Positions 43,251 to 52,701 are shown, numbered from the stretch's first letter. The stretch is DNA of 64,000 nt from Rheinheimera sp. EpRS3 (GCF_001513785.1 NZ_LNQS01000001.1:744001-808000), one strand, 5' to 3'. Translations and numbers: made by a program. Notes: generated by a model from the letters alone, not told the origin.

Positions 43251-44804
43251 ATGCGCCGTAACACGCCGGTTACAAATACCGAAAGAACTTTCCCGCAAAA
43301 TCAGAAACTGATTTCCAACACAGACCTTAACGGTAATATCCGACACTGCAACGACGCCTTTATCGCTATCAGCGGTTTTAGCAAAGAAGAGTTAATCGGT
43401 CAGCCGCACAATATAGTACGCCATCCTGATATGCCGCCGCTGGCATATAAAATAATGTGGGAGCATTTAAAGGCTGGTAAGCCCTGGATGGGGCTGGTGA
43501 AAAATCGTAGTAAAAATGGTGACTATTATTGGGTTGATGCTTATGTAACACCTGTTACGGAAAATGGCAGGGTTATAGGTTATGAGTCGGTGAGATCTTG
43601 CCCGGCACGGAGTGATATTAAGCGGGCAGAAAAGCTGTACGATGCCATTAATAAGGGGAAGTTCCGCGGCAGGCATTTTCATCTTGGCGCGGCCAATGTG
43701 GTATTAGCTGTGGTGTTGGCGATAGCCGCTGCTTTGTATTTTTCCGGCTTTGCTGGTTTATCTGAGCTGCTGATTCTGGCGGCGTTAATTGGTTATGTGG
43801 TGTGGGCCAATTTTAGTAAGAAAAACGCGTTAGACAGCGTCAAAATGTTGCTGGCAAATTCGTTCCGCCATGAGCTGGCGGTGAAAACCTTTACTGATGA
43901 TGGGCTTGCCGTCGGTGAGCTTAAAGTGGCAGTTATGAGCTCAAAAGCGCATTTAGGTGCGGTATTAAGCCGGATGGAAGATGCCGCGAAAAGCGTATCG
44001 GAACAATCGGATCTTGGCCTGGAGCTGGCGCAATCTTCTATGAAGCTGATCCAGCGCCAGCAGCAGGAAACCGAGCAAGCCGCCACAGCAATGCACGAAA
44101 TGACCACTACTATCGCTGAAGTATCAAAGCATGTACAGGAAACGGCAGAGCGTGCTGAACAATCAAACGAACTGGCCGGGCGCAGCAGGCAAACAGCAGC
44201 GGTTACCCGCAAGGCTATTGAAGAACTGCGCCACACAGTAAACGAAATTAGCAGCTCTGTAACGGAAGTGTCCGAACAAACCAAGAAAATCGCTACTGTT
44301 GCGCAGATGATTGAACAAATTGCTGAACAAACTAACTTGCTGGCACTAAACGCTGCTATTGAGGCCGCGCGGGCCGGTGAGCAAGGGCGCGGCTTTGCCG
44401 TTGTGGCCGACGAAGTGCGCAATCTGGCGCGGCGTACACAAGAGTCTACTAAAGAAATTCATCAGATTATCAGTGATTTAACCACCAGAGCCGACACTGC
44501 AGTGCGGGTTGCCCAAAACGGCACCAGTGGCGCAGAGGCCGGGCTTATCCGCGTGAAAGAGACGGAAGAAATGCTAAATGGTATTTCAGATGCTGTGGGC
44601 AGCATAGCCAATATGTCTATCCAAATGGCAGCGGCGGTAGAGCAACAGGCAAATGTCGCTGAAGAAGTGAATCAGCAGGTGGTGAATATTTCCAGCCTGG
44701 CCAATAACACTTTGATAGAAGCAGGTAATTCTGCTGACAGTATTAAACAGCTGCAGCTGGTATCCAATGAACTGCATGAGCTGGTAGTACGGTTTGCCAG
44801 GTAG
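43251..44804 (+). CDS. PAS-containing methyl-accepting chemotaxis protein (Aer-like)
   Basis: A 517-residue receptor. An N-terminal PAS domain (about 20-115, with NIVRHPDMP and [13 protein letters not shown]) is typical of Aer-type redox/oxygen receptors. Two short helices (about 150-190) then anchor it, and a signalling domain follows, with the hairpin tip [31 protein letters not shown]. There is no periplasmic sensor domain, so the input is cytosolic (probably FAD or a small ligand in PAS). It is divergent from the lipoprotein/CpxRA-like operon and ends at a strong terminator. No other chemotaxis genes are in the window. Confidence 0.92.
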   Translation: MRRNTPVTNTERTFPQNQKLISNTDLNGNIRHCNDAFIAISGFSKEELIGQPHNIVRHPDMPPLAYKIMWEHLKAGKPWMGLVKNRSKNGDYYWVDAYVTPVTENGRVIGYESVRSCPARSDIKRAEKLYDAINKGKFRGRHFHLGAANVVLAVVLAIAAALYFSGFAGLSELLILAALIGYVVWANFSKKNALDSVKMLLANSFRHELAVKTFTDDGLAVGELKVAVMSSKAHLGAVLSRMEDAAKSVSEQSDLGLELAQSSMKLIQRQQQETEQAATAMHEMTTTIAEVSKHVQETAERAEQSNELAGRSRQTAAVTRKAIEELRHTVNEISSSVTEVSEQTKKIATVAQMIEQIAEQTNLLALNAAIEAARAGEQGRGFAVVADEVRNLARRTQESTKEIHQIISDLTTRADTAVRVAQNGTSGAEAGLIRVKETEEMLNGISDAVGSIANMSIQMAAAVEQQANVAEEVNQQVVNISSLANNTLIEAGNSADSIKQLQLVSNELHELVVRFAR

Positions 44805-44811
44805 TATTAAT

Positions 44812-44843
44812 AAAAAGGCCAGCGAATGCTGGCCTTTGTTTTT
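44812..44843 (+). terminator. Intrinsic terminator after the chemotaxis receptor
   Basis: AAAGGCCAGC (44814-44823), loop GAAT, GCTGGCCTTT (44828-44837), then GTTTTTG. The flanking A-run also permits use from the convergent small gene at 44861. Confidence 0.88.
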
Positions 44844-44860
44844 GTTACATACAATATTAC

Positions 44861-45055
44861 TTACACCGTAATATTTATATTTTGTCCCAGGTTGCCTACA
44901 GGGGATGAAGCCTGTACCTGCTCAACCGATTGCATAGCACTTTGTACCAGCATGGTTGCCATTTTAGCTTCCTGGTTTTGTTGCTTTTTCGCCATAACGG
45001 CGCCCAGTACTTCAAAGCCCTGGTTTGACGTCGCAGCGCCAACGGATTGACTCAT
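44861..45055 (-). CDS. YjfB-like putative motility protein
   Basis: A 64-residue protein with no signal peptide. The central helix (QNQEAKMATMLVQSAMQSVE) and the end VGNLGQNINITV resemble the YjfB/putative-motility family of 60-70 residue proteins, whose role is not established. AGGAGG lies five bases before the ATG, a very strong ribosome-binding site for so small a gene. Its place next to a chemotaxis receptor fits the family's suggested link with motility. Confidence 0.68.
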   Translation of the reverse strand: MSQSVGAATSNQGFEVLGAVMAKKQQNQEAKMATMLVQSAMQSVEQVQASSPVGNLGQNINITV

Positions 45056-45140
45056 AGTTACCTCCTATGCCAATTCCTCAAGACTGTAACGGCTGGAAGA
45101 TAAATATCTTTAGCGTTTATTTAAAATTTTTTTAAGCATA

Positions 45141-45172
45141 AAAAAATGCCGCCCGTTGCAGCGGGCGGCATT
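45141..45172 (-). terminator. Intrinsic terminator of the DUF2726 gene
   Basis: AATGCCGCCCG (45145-45155) pairs with CGGGCGGCATT (45162-45172). On the minus strand the stem is followed by seven T. A GC-rich 11-bp stem with a long T-run makes it strong. Confidence 0.88.
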
Positions 45173-45209
45173 CCAACTTAGCGCGGAGTGACTCATTTCT
45201 CCAAGTGCG

Positions 45210-45863
45210 TTAAGAAGCCTGTATCAGCGCAGTTTGCTGCGCCTTAATTTGTGAGTGCGACAAAGCTGGCACCGGCAAAGTATTGCCGCCAGTTGTTGCC
45301 GGTTTTAGTGAGCGTACTGGCCGGGTAGGGCCTTTTTTCACTAAACCTTTAAACATCGGTTCAGGTTTGGCTACCGTTTTACCTAAACGGGCTGCAATGG
45401 CTGCCTGAATATCGGCGGCGGTGTAACCGGCTTTTATTTTCATCCGCAGGTAAGGTACGCCTGCCGCATCCAATGCGCCGTTAACAAACCAGTCGGGTAC
45501 AGCCTTGTGGCCTTCTTTGCTGCTGTTGTTAACTAAATCCAGCACTGCTATGACGCTAAAATCCTGCGGATCACATAAAACAAAATCCAGGTACTTGGTA
45601 TTTAACTTCAGCATGGTGCTGGCACGGGTCTTATCGCTGGTGCCATTTTTAAGCTCCATAATATCGGCCAGCTTTACCCGGTTCATTACTTTGTAATCGT
45701 TAGCCACGGCTTTTTCCAGCAGTTGCATAAAAGAGCGCTCTACCGGGCTGAATAAACTGTTTTTCTTCTGCACCGGAAAAGGGTTGCCACTGTCAATAAA
45801 GCGGCTGGCTACCATAGCCACAACAATGACTAACAGTAAAATTAACAGCAGGACAAATTCCAT
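45210..45863 (-). CDS. DUF2726-domain membrane protein
   Basis: A 217-residue protein with one N-terminal helix (MEFVLLLILLLVIVVAMVA) and a cytosolic DUF2726 domain (about residues 35-160). The domain has SPVERSFMQLLEKAV, DFVLCDPQDFSVIAVLDL and a late LDAAGVPYLRMKIKAGYTAADI. The fold resembles nuclease/topoisomerase-linked restriction-like domains with an acidic residue in VLDLV, but activity is untested. The C-terminal 50 residues are basic and Pro/Thr-rich. GGAGG is five bases before the ATG. It is monocistronic. Confidence 0.82.
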   Translation of the reverse strand: MEFVLLLILLLVIVVAMVASRFIDSGNPFPVQKKNSLFSPVERSFMQLLEKAVANDYKVMNRVKLADIMELKNGTSDKTRASTMLKLNTKYLDFVLCDPQDFSVIAVLDLVNNSSKEGHKAVPDWFVNGALDAAGVPYLRMKIKAGYTAADIQAAIAARLGKTVAKPEPMFKGLVKKGPTRPVRSLKPATTGGNTLPVPALSHSQIKAQQTALIQAS

Positions 45864-46103
45864 GCATACCTCCGACAGAAAATTGACTCAATGTCTGACA
45901 CATCATAAGACTGTGATAGATAAAGCATAAGTTGTGCCATATTTTCTTATGTATTCATGCTTTTACTATTTATGTTGCGAATGGCTGGCATTGTCTGCAT
46001 TAATACATTTTATAGTTGAAAAGCGCTTATAGTTAATGCCTACCCCTGATACCCGACAGCCTTACCAGCAAATAGCGTACAGGCAGCAAAAAAGGACAGA
46101 CTT

Positions 46104-47708
46104 ATGACAACAAGCATCAGCCGTGCCGGTTTAAGCATAAATGCACCGTTAAATGCCGATTACGACACTATTCTGACAGAGCAGGCCTGTGCCTTGCTGG
46201 TAGCGTTAAGCCGCGAGTTTAGTCCGCGTTTAAAAGAGCTATTGGCCGCACGCCAGACAATACAACAGCTATATGATGCGGGAGCTTTGCCGGATTTTCT
46301 GCCACAAACGGCGAATATCCGCCAGTCTGACTGGCGCGTGGCGCCAATACCGGCCGATTTGCAGGACCGAAGGGTGGAAATTACCGGCCCGGTCGACCGT
46401 AAGATGATCATTAATGCGCTAAACGCCGATGTAAAAGTGTTTATGGCCGACTTTGAAGACTCGCAGGCGCCTAGCTGGGCTGGCGTTATTGAAGGCCAGA
46501 TCAACCTGCGCGATGCTAATCTGGGCACCATCAGCTATACCGATCCGCAAAGCGGTAAGCACTATGCATTAAAGGATAATCCGGCCTTGTTGATTGCCCG
46601 TGTGCGCGGTTTGCATTTATGGGAGAAACATTTGCTGGTAGATGGTGAGCAGGTGCCGGGCTCTCTGGTTGATTTTGCGCTGTATTTTTTGCACAACTAC
46701 CAAACGCGCTTAGCCAATGGCAGCGGTGTGTACTATTACCTGCCAAAGCTGCAAAGCCACTTGGAAGCCAAATGGTGGGACGATGTGTTTCGCTACACCG
46801 AGCAAAAGTTCAGCCAGCCCATTGGCACCATTCGCGCCACAGTATTAATTGAAACGCTGCCGGCCGTGTTTGAGATGGATGAAATTCTGTATATGTTACG
46901 CGATCACATCGTAGCGCTTAACTGCGGCCGCTGGGATTATATTTTTAGCTATATCAAAACGTTAAAAAATCATGCTGACCGTGTACTGCCGGACCGCCAG
47001 ATAGTTACCATGAAGCAACCGTTTTTAAATGCCTATTCGCGTTTATTGGTAAAAACTTGCCATAAACGCGGAGCACTGGCGATGGGTGGTATGGCCGCAT
47101 TTATACCAGCCAAAGATGGTGCAGAAAACGCCGCTATACTGGCAAAAGTAACCGCAGATAAAGAGCTGGAAGCAGTTAACGGCCACGACGGCACCTGGGT
47201 GGCCCACCCTGGCCTTGCGGCTACGGCCAATGCAGTATTTGCTAAGTATCTGCCCGGCGGCAAGCAAAACCAGCTGGATATCAGCCGCGCAGAAGATGAA
47301 GATATCACTGCAGCACAGCTGTTAGAGCCCTGTGACGGTGAGCGCACTGAAGAGGGCATGCGCACCAATATTCGGGTGGCACTGCAATATATTGCCGCCT
47401 GGATCAGCGGCAAAGGCTGTGTGCCGATTTATGGTTTGATGGAAGATGCTGCCACGGCAGAGATTTCCCGCACCTCTATCTGGCAGTGGATTAAACACGG
47501 TAAAAGCTTAAGTAACGGCAAGCTGATTACCAAAGCTTTATTTGCTTCTATGTTAGAGGAGGAGGCAAAAGTGGTACGGGCAGAAGTAGGTGAAACGTTA
47601 TGGGCAGAACAAAATTTTGCCAAAGCGCAAACTTTATTGCTTGATATCACGACTTCTGATCAACTGGTAGATTTTCTGACCCTGCCAGCTTATCAGTTAC
47701 TTGATTAA
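46104..47708 (+). CDS. aceB: Malate synthase A
   Basis: Glyoxylate-bypass enzyme condensing glyoxylate and acetyl-CoA to malate, needed for growth on acetate or fatty acids. The 534-residue length fits the A isoform. Signature segments include VFMADFEDSQAPSW, the catalytic-region RATVLIETLPAVFEMDE and CGRWDYIFSYIKT, and GMRTNIRVALQYIAAW near the C-terminus. AAAGGA precedes the ATG. It is convergent with the LysR gene, and aceA lies beyond that, so the bypass genes are not in one operon. Confidence 0.96.
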   Translation: MTTSISRAGLSINAPLNADYDTILTEQACALLVALSREFSPRLKELLAARQTIQQLYDAGALPDFLPQTANIRQSDWRVAPIPADLQDRRVEITGPVDRKMIINALNADVKVFMADFEDSQAPSWAGVIEGQINLRDANLGTISYTDPQSGKHYALKDNPALLIARVRGLHLWEKHLLVDGEQVPGSLVDFALYFLHNYQTRLANGSGVYYYLPKLQSHLEAKWWDDVFRYTEQKFSQPIGTIRATVLIETLPAVFEMDEILYMLRDHIVALNCGRWDYIFSYIKTLKNHADRVLPDRQIVTMKQPFLNAYSRLLVKTCHKRGALAMGGMAAFIPAKDGAENAAILAKVTADKELEAVNGHDGTWVAHPGLAATANAVFAKYLPGGKQNQLDISRAEDEDITAAQLLEPCDGERTEEGMRTNIRVALQYIAAWISGKGCVPIYGLMEDAATAEISRTSIWQWIKHGKSLSNGKLITKALFASMLEEEAKVVRAEVGETLWAEQNFAKAQTLLLDITTSDQLVDFLTLPAYQLLD

Positions 47709-47728
47709 CCTGAGTAAACCACCAATGC

Positions 47729-47761
47729 AAAAGGCGCTGACTTGCTGACAGCGCCTTTTTT
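47729..47761 (+). terminator. Intrinsic terminator after aceB
   Basis: AAAAGGCGCTG (47729-47739) pairs with CAGCGCCTTTT (47749-47759), loop of nine bases, ending in a T-run. Confidence 0.88.
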
Positions 47762-47803
47762 ATGTGGATTTGTTTTGAAGCCTCAACAAACTGCAACACA
47801 CAA

Positions 47804-47868
47804 TTTGGCTCGTCACGGCAACTCGCCTGCGGCTCAGACACTCTGTGCCGACAAAATTGTGGTTCCCG
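47804..47868 (+). repeat. Local repeat family, unit A
   Basis: Begins TTTGGCTCGTCACGGCAACT and contains CTCAGACACTCTGTG followed by CGACAAAATTGTG. Unit C at 48030 is a diverged direct copy. Unit B at 47928 is inverted and keeps the GCAACTCGCC and CTCAGACACTC blocks. These three units fill most of the 410-base gap between aceB and the LysR gene, which holds no credible gene. Confidence 0.65.
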
Positions 47869-47927
47869 TCTGTTAGGAAGAACACCCTTGTTCCGCAGCG
47901 TGGAAAAGACCCTGTTGAAGGAGCCGG

Positions 47928-47982
47928 GGAGTGTCTGAGCCCTGCCGTAGGCATTAGGGCGAGTTGCCCCGGCGAGTGAGGC
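47928..47982 (-). repeat. Local repeat family, unit B (inverted)
   Basis: On the plus strand it reads GGGAGTGTCTGAGC, then TAGGGCGAGTTGCCCC and GGCGAGTGAGGC. Its reverse complement matches GCAACTCGCC and CTCAGACACTC of units A and C, with a different spacer. Together with unit A it could form a large stem-loop around 47843-47927. Confidence 0.6.
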
Positions 47983-48029
47983 TGGGTGTTTTACTAAGCC
48001 AGCAGCAAGGCTTCGGCTGCAACTCCCGC

Positions 48030-48105
48030 TTTGGCTCGCCACAGCAACTCGCTCGCGCTTACGCACTCACTCAGACACTCTGTGTCGACCAAATCGTGAT
48101 TCCAG
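48030..48105 (+). repeat. Local repeat family, unit C
   Basis: TTTGGCTCGCCACAGCAACT, a longer spacer than in unit A, then CTCAGACACTCTGTG and CGACCAAATCGTGATTCC. It ends 13 bases before the LysR stop codon. Confidence 0.65.
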
Positions 48106-48118
48106 CCTTCGCTTGTTG

Positions 48119-49057
48119 TTAGTTTAACTCATCTGCGGTTTCGACAATTAAGCGGCGGAACCAGATATGGCTGGCGTCCTGATGCAGCAATGGGCTCCAG
48201 ATCATCTTCAGCTCAATCGATGGAATAGCAAACGGTGGGTCCATGATGGCCATTGCGCTATCATTTTCGTACAGGCGGGCTGCACGGCTGGGTAAAGTGG
48301 CAATTAAATCTATGCCTACCGCTAAATGCATTGCTACATGGTAGTTGCGGGTAAATACCGAGATACTGCGTTGTTTACCCAACTTAGCCAAGGCCTCATC
48401 TACCCAGCCCAGTTTTTGCACGTCTTTTGGGTCCATGCCCACACCCACGCCAAAGCCGGTTTTACTTACCCAAATATGCTGCGCTTTTAAGTAACTGTCT
48501 AAATTAAAGTTTTTTAGCACCGGGTTTTGTGTGTTGATCAGACAGGAAAAGCTGTCGCGCCATACCGTTTTTTGGTGAAACGACTGCGGTAGCTGATCAA
48601 AACGGTTAATCGCCATATCTACCTTGCCGTTTTCGACATCATGAAAAGTAACGTCTGATGGCGTCATAATATCCAGGCTGGTGTGTGGTGCCTGCACGCG
48701 CATTTTTTTCAGTAATGCCGGTATTAACGTAGATGCCGCGTAATCGCTGGCCATAATACGGAATACCCGCTGGCTGTTAAGCGGCTCAAAGTCTTTATTC
48801 GGCTGCAAGGTTTCTTCCAGCGTTAACAATACGCCGCGTACTATCGGTGCCAGTTCACGCGCCCGCTCTGTTGGTACCATACCGTCAGACGTGCGTACCA
48901 GTATCGGATCATTAAGTAAGTCGCGCAGCCGTTTTAAGCCGTTGCTCATGGCTGGCTGGGTGATATTAAGCCTGCCGGCGGCACGGGTAACATTTTTTTC
49001 GCGCAGCAGTACATCCAGGTACACCAGCAAATTTAAATCCATTTTATTAATATTCAT
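48119..49057 (-). CDS. LysR-family regulator between aceB and aceA
   Basis: A 312-residue LysR-type regulator. The N-terminal winged helix-turn-helix (LREKNVTRAAGRLNITQPAM) is followed by a type 2 periplasmic-binding-like effector domain (about 92-300). Its position between aceB and aceA, divergent from aceA with 227 bases between the starts, makes it the likely regulator of the glyoxylate bypass, in place of the IclR used by enteric bacteria. That assignment rests on context. The effector is unknown. A second ATG at codon 6 (MDLNLLVYLD) is an alternative start. Confidence 0.88.
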   Translation of the reverse strand: MNINKMDLNLLVYLDVLLREKNVTRAAGRLNITQPAMSNGLKRLRDLLNDPILVRTSDGMVPTERARELAPIVRGVLLTLEETLQPNKDFEPLNSQRVFRIMASDYAASTLIPALLKKMRVQAPHTSLDIMTPSDVTFHDVENGKVDMAINRFDQLPQSFHQKTVWRDSFSCLINTQNPVLKNFNLDSYLKAQHIWVSKTGFGVGVGMDPKDVQKLGWVDEALAKLGKQRSISVFTRNYHVAMHLAVGIDLIATLPSRAARLYENDSAMAIMDPPFAIPSIELKMIWSPLLHQDASHIWFRRLIVETADELN

Positions 49058-49144
49058 TAGTTAAATAACCCGGCGATATTCCATAACTGAACTGAATCAT
49101 AGCATTAGCACAGTGGCCAGCGTCAAGCTGACTTTGGTATTAGT

Positions 49145-49184
49145 TTTATGAATGGTCAGCATCACAAAAATCACCTTTATGAAT
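49145..49184. promoter_or_regulatory. Paired TTTATGAAT motifs upstream of aceA
   Basis: TTTATGAAT occurs at 49145-49153 and 49176-49184, 31 bp apart (about three helical turns), in the LysR/aceA intergenic region. The aceB upstream region has the related TTATGTATTCAT at 45947-45958. This is a candidate shared operator; AT-rich chance matches cannot be excluded. Confidence 0.35.
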
Positions 49185-49284
49185 TACAAAAATGAAACCT
49201 ATAGTGTAATGCAACAGGTAGCACATCAGCCTGGGAACAGTCAGCGTCCGGCAAGCCGGGCAATAAGCAAAAGAGGATACTGCT

Positions 49285-50880
49285 ATGTCAGCTTACCAAG
49301 ATGCAATACAACACATCGCCCAGCTACGCCAACACAATGGCGAGGCCTGGAGTGCGATAAACCCTGAGTCAGCTGCCAGAATGCGGGCGCAAAACCGGTT
49401 TCATACCGGACTAGATATTGCCAAATACACTGCCAAAATTATGCGCGCCGATATGGCCGCCTATGATGCTGACAGCAGCCAGTACACACAGTCACTGGGA
49501 TGCTGGCACGGCTTCGTTGGTCAGCAAAAACTGATCGCTATTAAGAAACATTTCGGTACTACCAAACGTAAATACCTGTATTTGTCTGGCTGGATGATAG
49601 CAGCGCTGCGCTCTGAGTTTGGCCCCTTGCCAGATCAATCCATGCATGAGAAAACCGCAGTACCTGCTTTAATTGAAGAGCTGTATACCTTTTTAAAGCA
49701 AGCCGATGCCCGTGAGTTGGGTGGCTTATTCCGTGAGCTGGATGCCGCCAAAGCTGCCGGTGATAGTGCCAAAACTGCTGCAGTACAAAGCAAAATTGAT
49801 AACTTTGAAACTCATGTGGTGCCGATTATCGCCGATATCGACGCCGGCTTTGGTAACGAAGAAGCCACTTATTTACTGGCAAAGAAAATGATTGAAGCCG
49901 GTGCCTGCGCTATTCAGATTGAAAACCAGGTGTCGGACGAAAAACAATGCGGCCACCAGGACGGTAAGGTTACCGTGCCACATGCTGACTTTTTAGCGAA
50001 AATTAACGCCGTGCGTTACGCCTTTTTAGAGCTTGGCGTGGATGACGGTATTATTGTCGCCCGTACCGACTCGTTAGGTGCCGGTTTAACCAAACAAATT
50101 GCCGTTACCAATAAACCGGGCGATCTGGGCGACTTATACAACAGCTTTTTAGATGGTGATGTGATCAGCGGCGCTGAGGATATTGCCAACGGCGATGTGG
50201 TGGTAAAAGCCAACGGCAAATTACTGAAACCAAAACGCCTGGCCAGTGGTTTGTTCCAGTTTAAACAGGGCAGTGGCGTTGACCGGGTAGTGCTGGATTG
50301 TATTACCTCGTTACAGCATGGCGCTGACTTACTGTGGATTGAAACGGAAAAACCACACGTAGGCCAGATTGCCGAAATGGTAAACCGCATTCGTGAAGTG
50401 GTACCCAACGCCAAGTTGGTGTACAACAATAGCCCAAGCTTTAACTGGACGTTAAACTTCCGCCAGCAGGTATTTGATGCCTGGAAAACTGCCGGTAAAG
50501 ACGTATCCGCTTATGACCGCGCTCTGCTGATGAGTGCCGATTACGATGCAACCGAACTGGCGCTGGAAGCCGATAACCGTATTCGTACTTTCCAGGCTGA
50601 TGCAGCGCAGGAGGCTGGTATTTTCCATCACCTGATCACCTTGCCAACCTACCATACGGCAGCGTTGTCTACCGACAATCTGGCGAAAGAGTACTTCGGT
50701 GCGGCTGGTATGCTGGGTTATGTTGAAGGGGTGCAGCGTAAAGAAATCCGCCAGGGTATTGCCTGTGTTAAACACCAGAATATGTCCGGCTCTGATGTGG
50801 GTGATGACCATAAAGAATATTTCTCCGGCGAAGCCGCGTTAAAAGCCGGTGGTACGCATAACACTATGAATCAGTTTTAA
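49285..50880 (+). CDS. aceA: Isocitrate lyase
   Basis: First enzyme of the glyoxylate bypass, splitting isocitrate to glyoxylate and succinate. The 531-residue length and the active-site KQCGHQDGKVTVPH point to the long isocitrate lyase subfamily known from Pseudomonas rather than the shorter E. coli form with KKCGH. Metal-binding IADIDAGFGNEE and substrate-loop SPSFNWTLNF are present. AGAGGA lies seven bases before the ATG. It competes for isocitrate with the NAD-type dehydrogenase encoded at 62 kb. Confidence 0.96.
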   Translation: MSAYQDAIQHIAQLRQHNGEAWSAINPESAARMRAQNRFHTGLDIAKYTAKIMRADMAAYDADSSQYTQSLGCWHGFVGQQKLIAIKKHFGTTKRKYLYLSGWMIAALRSEFGPLPDQSMHEKTAVPALIEELYTFLKQADARELGGLFRELDAAKAAGDSAKTAAVQSKIDNFETHVVPIIADIDAGFGNEEATYLLAKKMIEAGACAIQIENQVSDEKQCGHQDGKVTVPHADFLAKINAVRYAFLELGVDDGIIVARTDSLGAGLTKQIAVTNKPGDLGDLYNSFLDGDVISGAEDIANGDVVVKANGKLLKPKRLASGLFQFKQGSGVDRVVLDCITSLQHGADLLWIETEKPHVGQIAEMVNRIREVVPNAKLVYNNSPSFNWTLNFRQQVFDAWKTAGKDVSAYDRALLMSADYDATELALEADNRIRTFQADAAQEAGIFHHLITLPTYHTAALSTDNLAKEYFGAAGMLGYVEGVQRKEIRQGIACVKHQNMSGSDVGDDHKEYFSGEAALKAGGTHNTMNQF

Positions 50881-50946
50881 CTGCTGAGTGTTAAGTTTTG
50901 AGTTAATTTTAGTTTTACACTACGTGGTCAGGAAACTGACAGTGTT

Positions 50947-50970
50947 GGCAGCCTTGAGCTGCCTTTTTTA
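50947..50970 (+). terminator. Intrinsic terminator after aceA
   Basis: GGCAGC (50947-50952), loop CTTGA, GCTGCC (50958-50963), followed by six T. Confidence 0.88.
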
Positions 50971-51084
50971 TTGATAAATTCATCAATAATTAATAATTGC
51001 TTTATTTTTATGCAGCTTATTTGCAATAGTGTAGTGGCACTGCTGACCGTTGGGCTGGCAGCTTTTAGCCACAGGACTAATACG

Positions 51085-52695
51085 ATGAAAAGAACAACCT
51101 TCTTACTTGGTGTACTTACTGCGCTGGCAACACCGGCGCAGGCTACCGTAGTTAACGGTGGTTTTGAGCAATGGGCTCAGGGCCAGCCTACGGCATGGAG
51201 CTTAATTGACAGCGGTATTAGCGTTAGTCAGTCAAACACAATAAAACTCAGCGGTAGTAGCGCCGCAGCCATCAGTGTTAATACGGCAGATCAGGCTAAC
51301 ACTGACTTTCGCCAGCTGGTTGGCGTAACGGCCGGTCAGACTTATACCTTCAGTACAGCGGTTTATCATACTGAAGGCAATGTCAGAGCCCGGCTTTATG
51401 TAAACGGCTATCAGGGCTATTCCAATGAGCAACTAACCGGGCAATGGCAAACACTTAGCCACAGTTACACCGCACCCAGCAGTGGCAATATAGAAGTCGG
51501 TTTACGTTTTTATGATGTAGCAGGCTTTGATGGCTCCGAGCTGGTATATGTTGACGAGTTTAAACCGGCCAGCACAACAGAGCCACCCGCGACAGGCTGC
51601 AGCAATACCAGCCTGAGCTTTGCACTGAACACCGATAACTACGGTGCAGAAACCAGCTGGCAGTTAACTAATGCGCAAAACCAGCAACAATATGCCGGCT
51701 CAGGCTATGCCGGTAACACCAGCTACAGCGAGCAGTGGTGTCTGGCCGATGGCGAATACAGCTTTACCATTTTTGACAGCTATGGTGATGGTATTTGCTG
51801 TAGTTACGGTAATGGCAGTTATAGCCTGACACTTAACAACCAGCCCGTGTTCAGCGGCAGCAGCTTCGGCGCTCAGCAAAGTCATAGTTTTACGCTTGGC
51901 AGCGCTGGTGGTGGCGATGTTGATTTAGGCAGCTACTACGCGGATGCTGCAGGCTTAACCGGCTACAACCTGAAAACAGCGTTGCATAACATCATTAATA
52001 ACCACACTGCGCGCGGATATAGCGCTATCTGGGGTTTTTACAATGTTTATGAGCTGGATAACTACTACGAGAACGATGGCTCTATTTTGGATATCTACTC
52101 GGAAAAACCCTCTGCGACAGACAGCTATGTATATGCTGCAGGTAGCGATCAATGTGGTAGCTATAACAGCGAAGCGGATTGCTATAACCGTGAGCACAGC
52201 TTTCCGCGCAGCTGGTTTGGTGGTGCCATAGAGCCGATGAACTCCGATATCCATCATATTTTCGCCACTGACGGTTTTGTTAACTCAAAACGCGGTAGCT
52301 ATCCGTTTGGTAAAGTAGGCAGCGCCAGTTTCACTTCAACCAACGGATCTAAACTGGGTAGCGCCATCGCCGGTAGCGGTTATAGTGGCACTGTATTTGA
52401 ACCGATAGATGAGTTTAAAGGTGATATAGCCAGGGCATATTTTTATATGGCAACCCGGTATCAGAGTCAGCTGGCAAACTGGCAAAACAACAGCACAGAA
52501 GCCAATGCAGCGTTAAACGGCACGACCACTCAGGTATTTGAAAACTGGTTGTTGCAGTTGCTGAAACAATGGCACCAGCAAGATCCGGTTAGCCAGAAAG
52601 AGCGTGATCGCAACGATGCGGCATATCAGTATCAGGGTAACCGTAACCCTTTTATTGATCATCCGCAATTTGTCAGCGCTATCTGGGGTAACTAA
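51085..52695 (+). CDS. Secreted modular endonuclease I
   Basis: A 536-residue extracellular nuclease. Signal peptide (to about AQA), then a carbohydrate-binding-like beta-sandwich (about 22-165, NGGFEQWAQGQPTAW to VYVDEF). Next comes a roughly 95-residue domain with the secreted-protein motif FDSYGDGICC and paired Cys (about 173-270), then the endonuclease I domain with the catalytic NREHSFPRSW and DIHHIF. It likely degrades extracellular DNA for nutrients. The ATG at 51085 has AGGA upstream and opens the signal peptide; the longer frame does not. An intrinsic terminator follows. Confidence 0.9.
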   Translation: MKRTTFLLGVLTALATPAQATVVNGGFEQWAQGQPTAWSLIDSGISVSQSNTIKLSGSSAAAISVNTADQANTDFRQLVGVTAGQTYTFSTAVYHTEGNVRARLYVNGYQGYSNEQLTGQWQTLSHSYTAPSSGNIEVGLRFYDVAGFDGSELVYVDEFKPASTTEPPATGCSNTSLSFALNTDNYGAETSWQLTNAQNQQQYAGSGYAGNTSYSEQWCLADGEYSFTIFDSYGDGICCSYGNGSYSLTLNNQPVFSGSSFGAQQSHSFTLGSAGGGDVDLGSYYADAAGLTGYNLKTALHNIINNHTARGYSAIWGFYNVYELDNYYENDGSILDIYSEKPSATDSYVYAAGSDQCGSYNSEADCYNREHSFPRSWFGGAIEPMNSDIHHIFATDGFVNSKRGSYPFGKVGSASFTSTNGSKLGSAIAGSGYSGTVFEPIDEFKGDIARAYFYMATRYQSQLANWQNNSTEANAALNGTTTQVFENWLLQLLKQWHQQDPVSQKERDRNDAAYQYQGNRNPFIDHPQFVSAIWGN

Positions 52696-52701
52696 AATAA
52701 G

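Noticed and set aside
43793..44422. A 209-codon open frame antisense to the chemotaxis receptor, rich in Ser, Ala and Cys
   Set aside because: It mirrors the conserved signalling domain codon by codon, has no ribosome-binding site and an implausible composition.
47647..48066. A 139-codon leftward frame across the aceB-lysR gap
   Set aside because: It overlaps the aceB terminator and the repeat units and ends inside aceB. No start signal and no protein-like character.
49285..50880. KQCGH instead of KKCGH as a defect in isocitrate lyase
   Set aside because: KQCGH is normal for the long (about 531-residue) subfamily.
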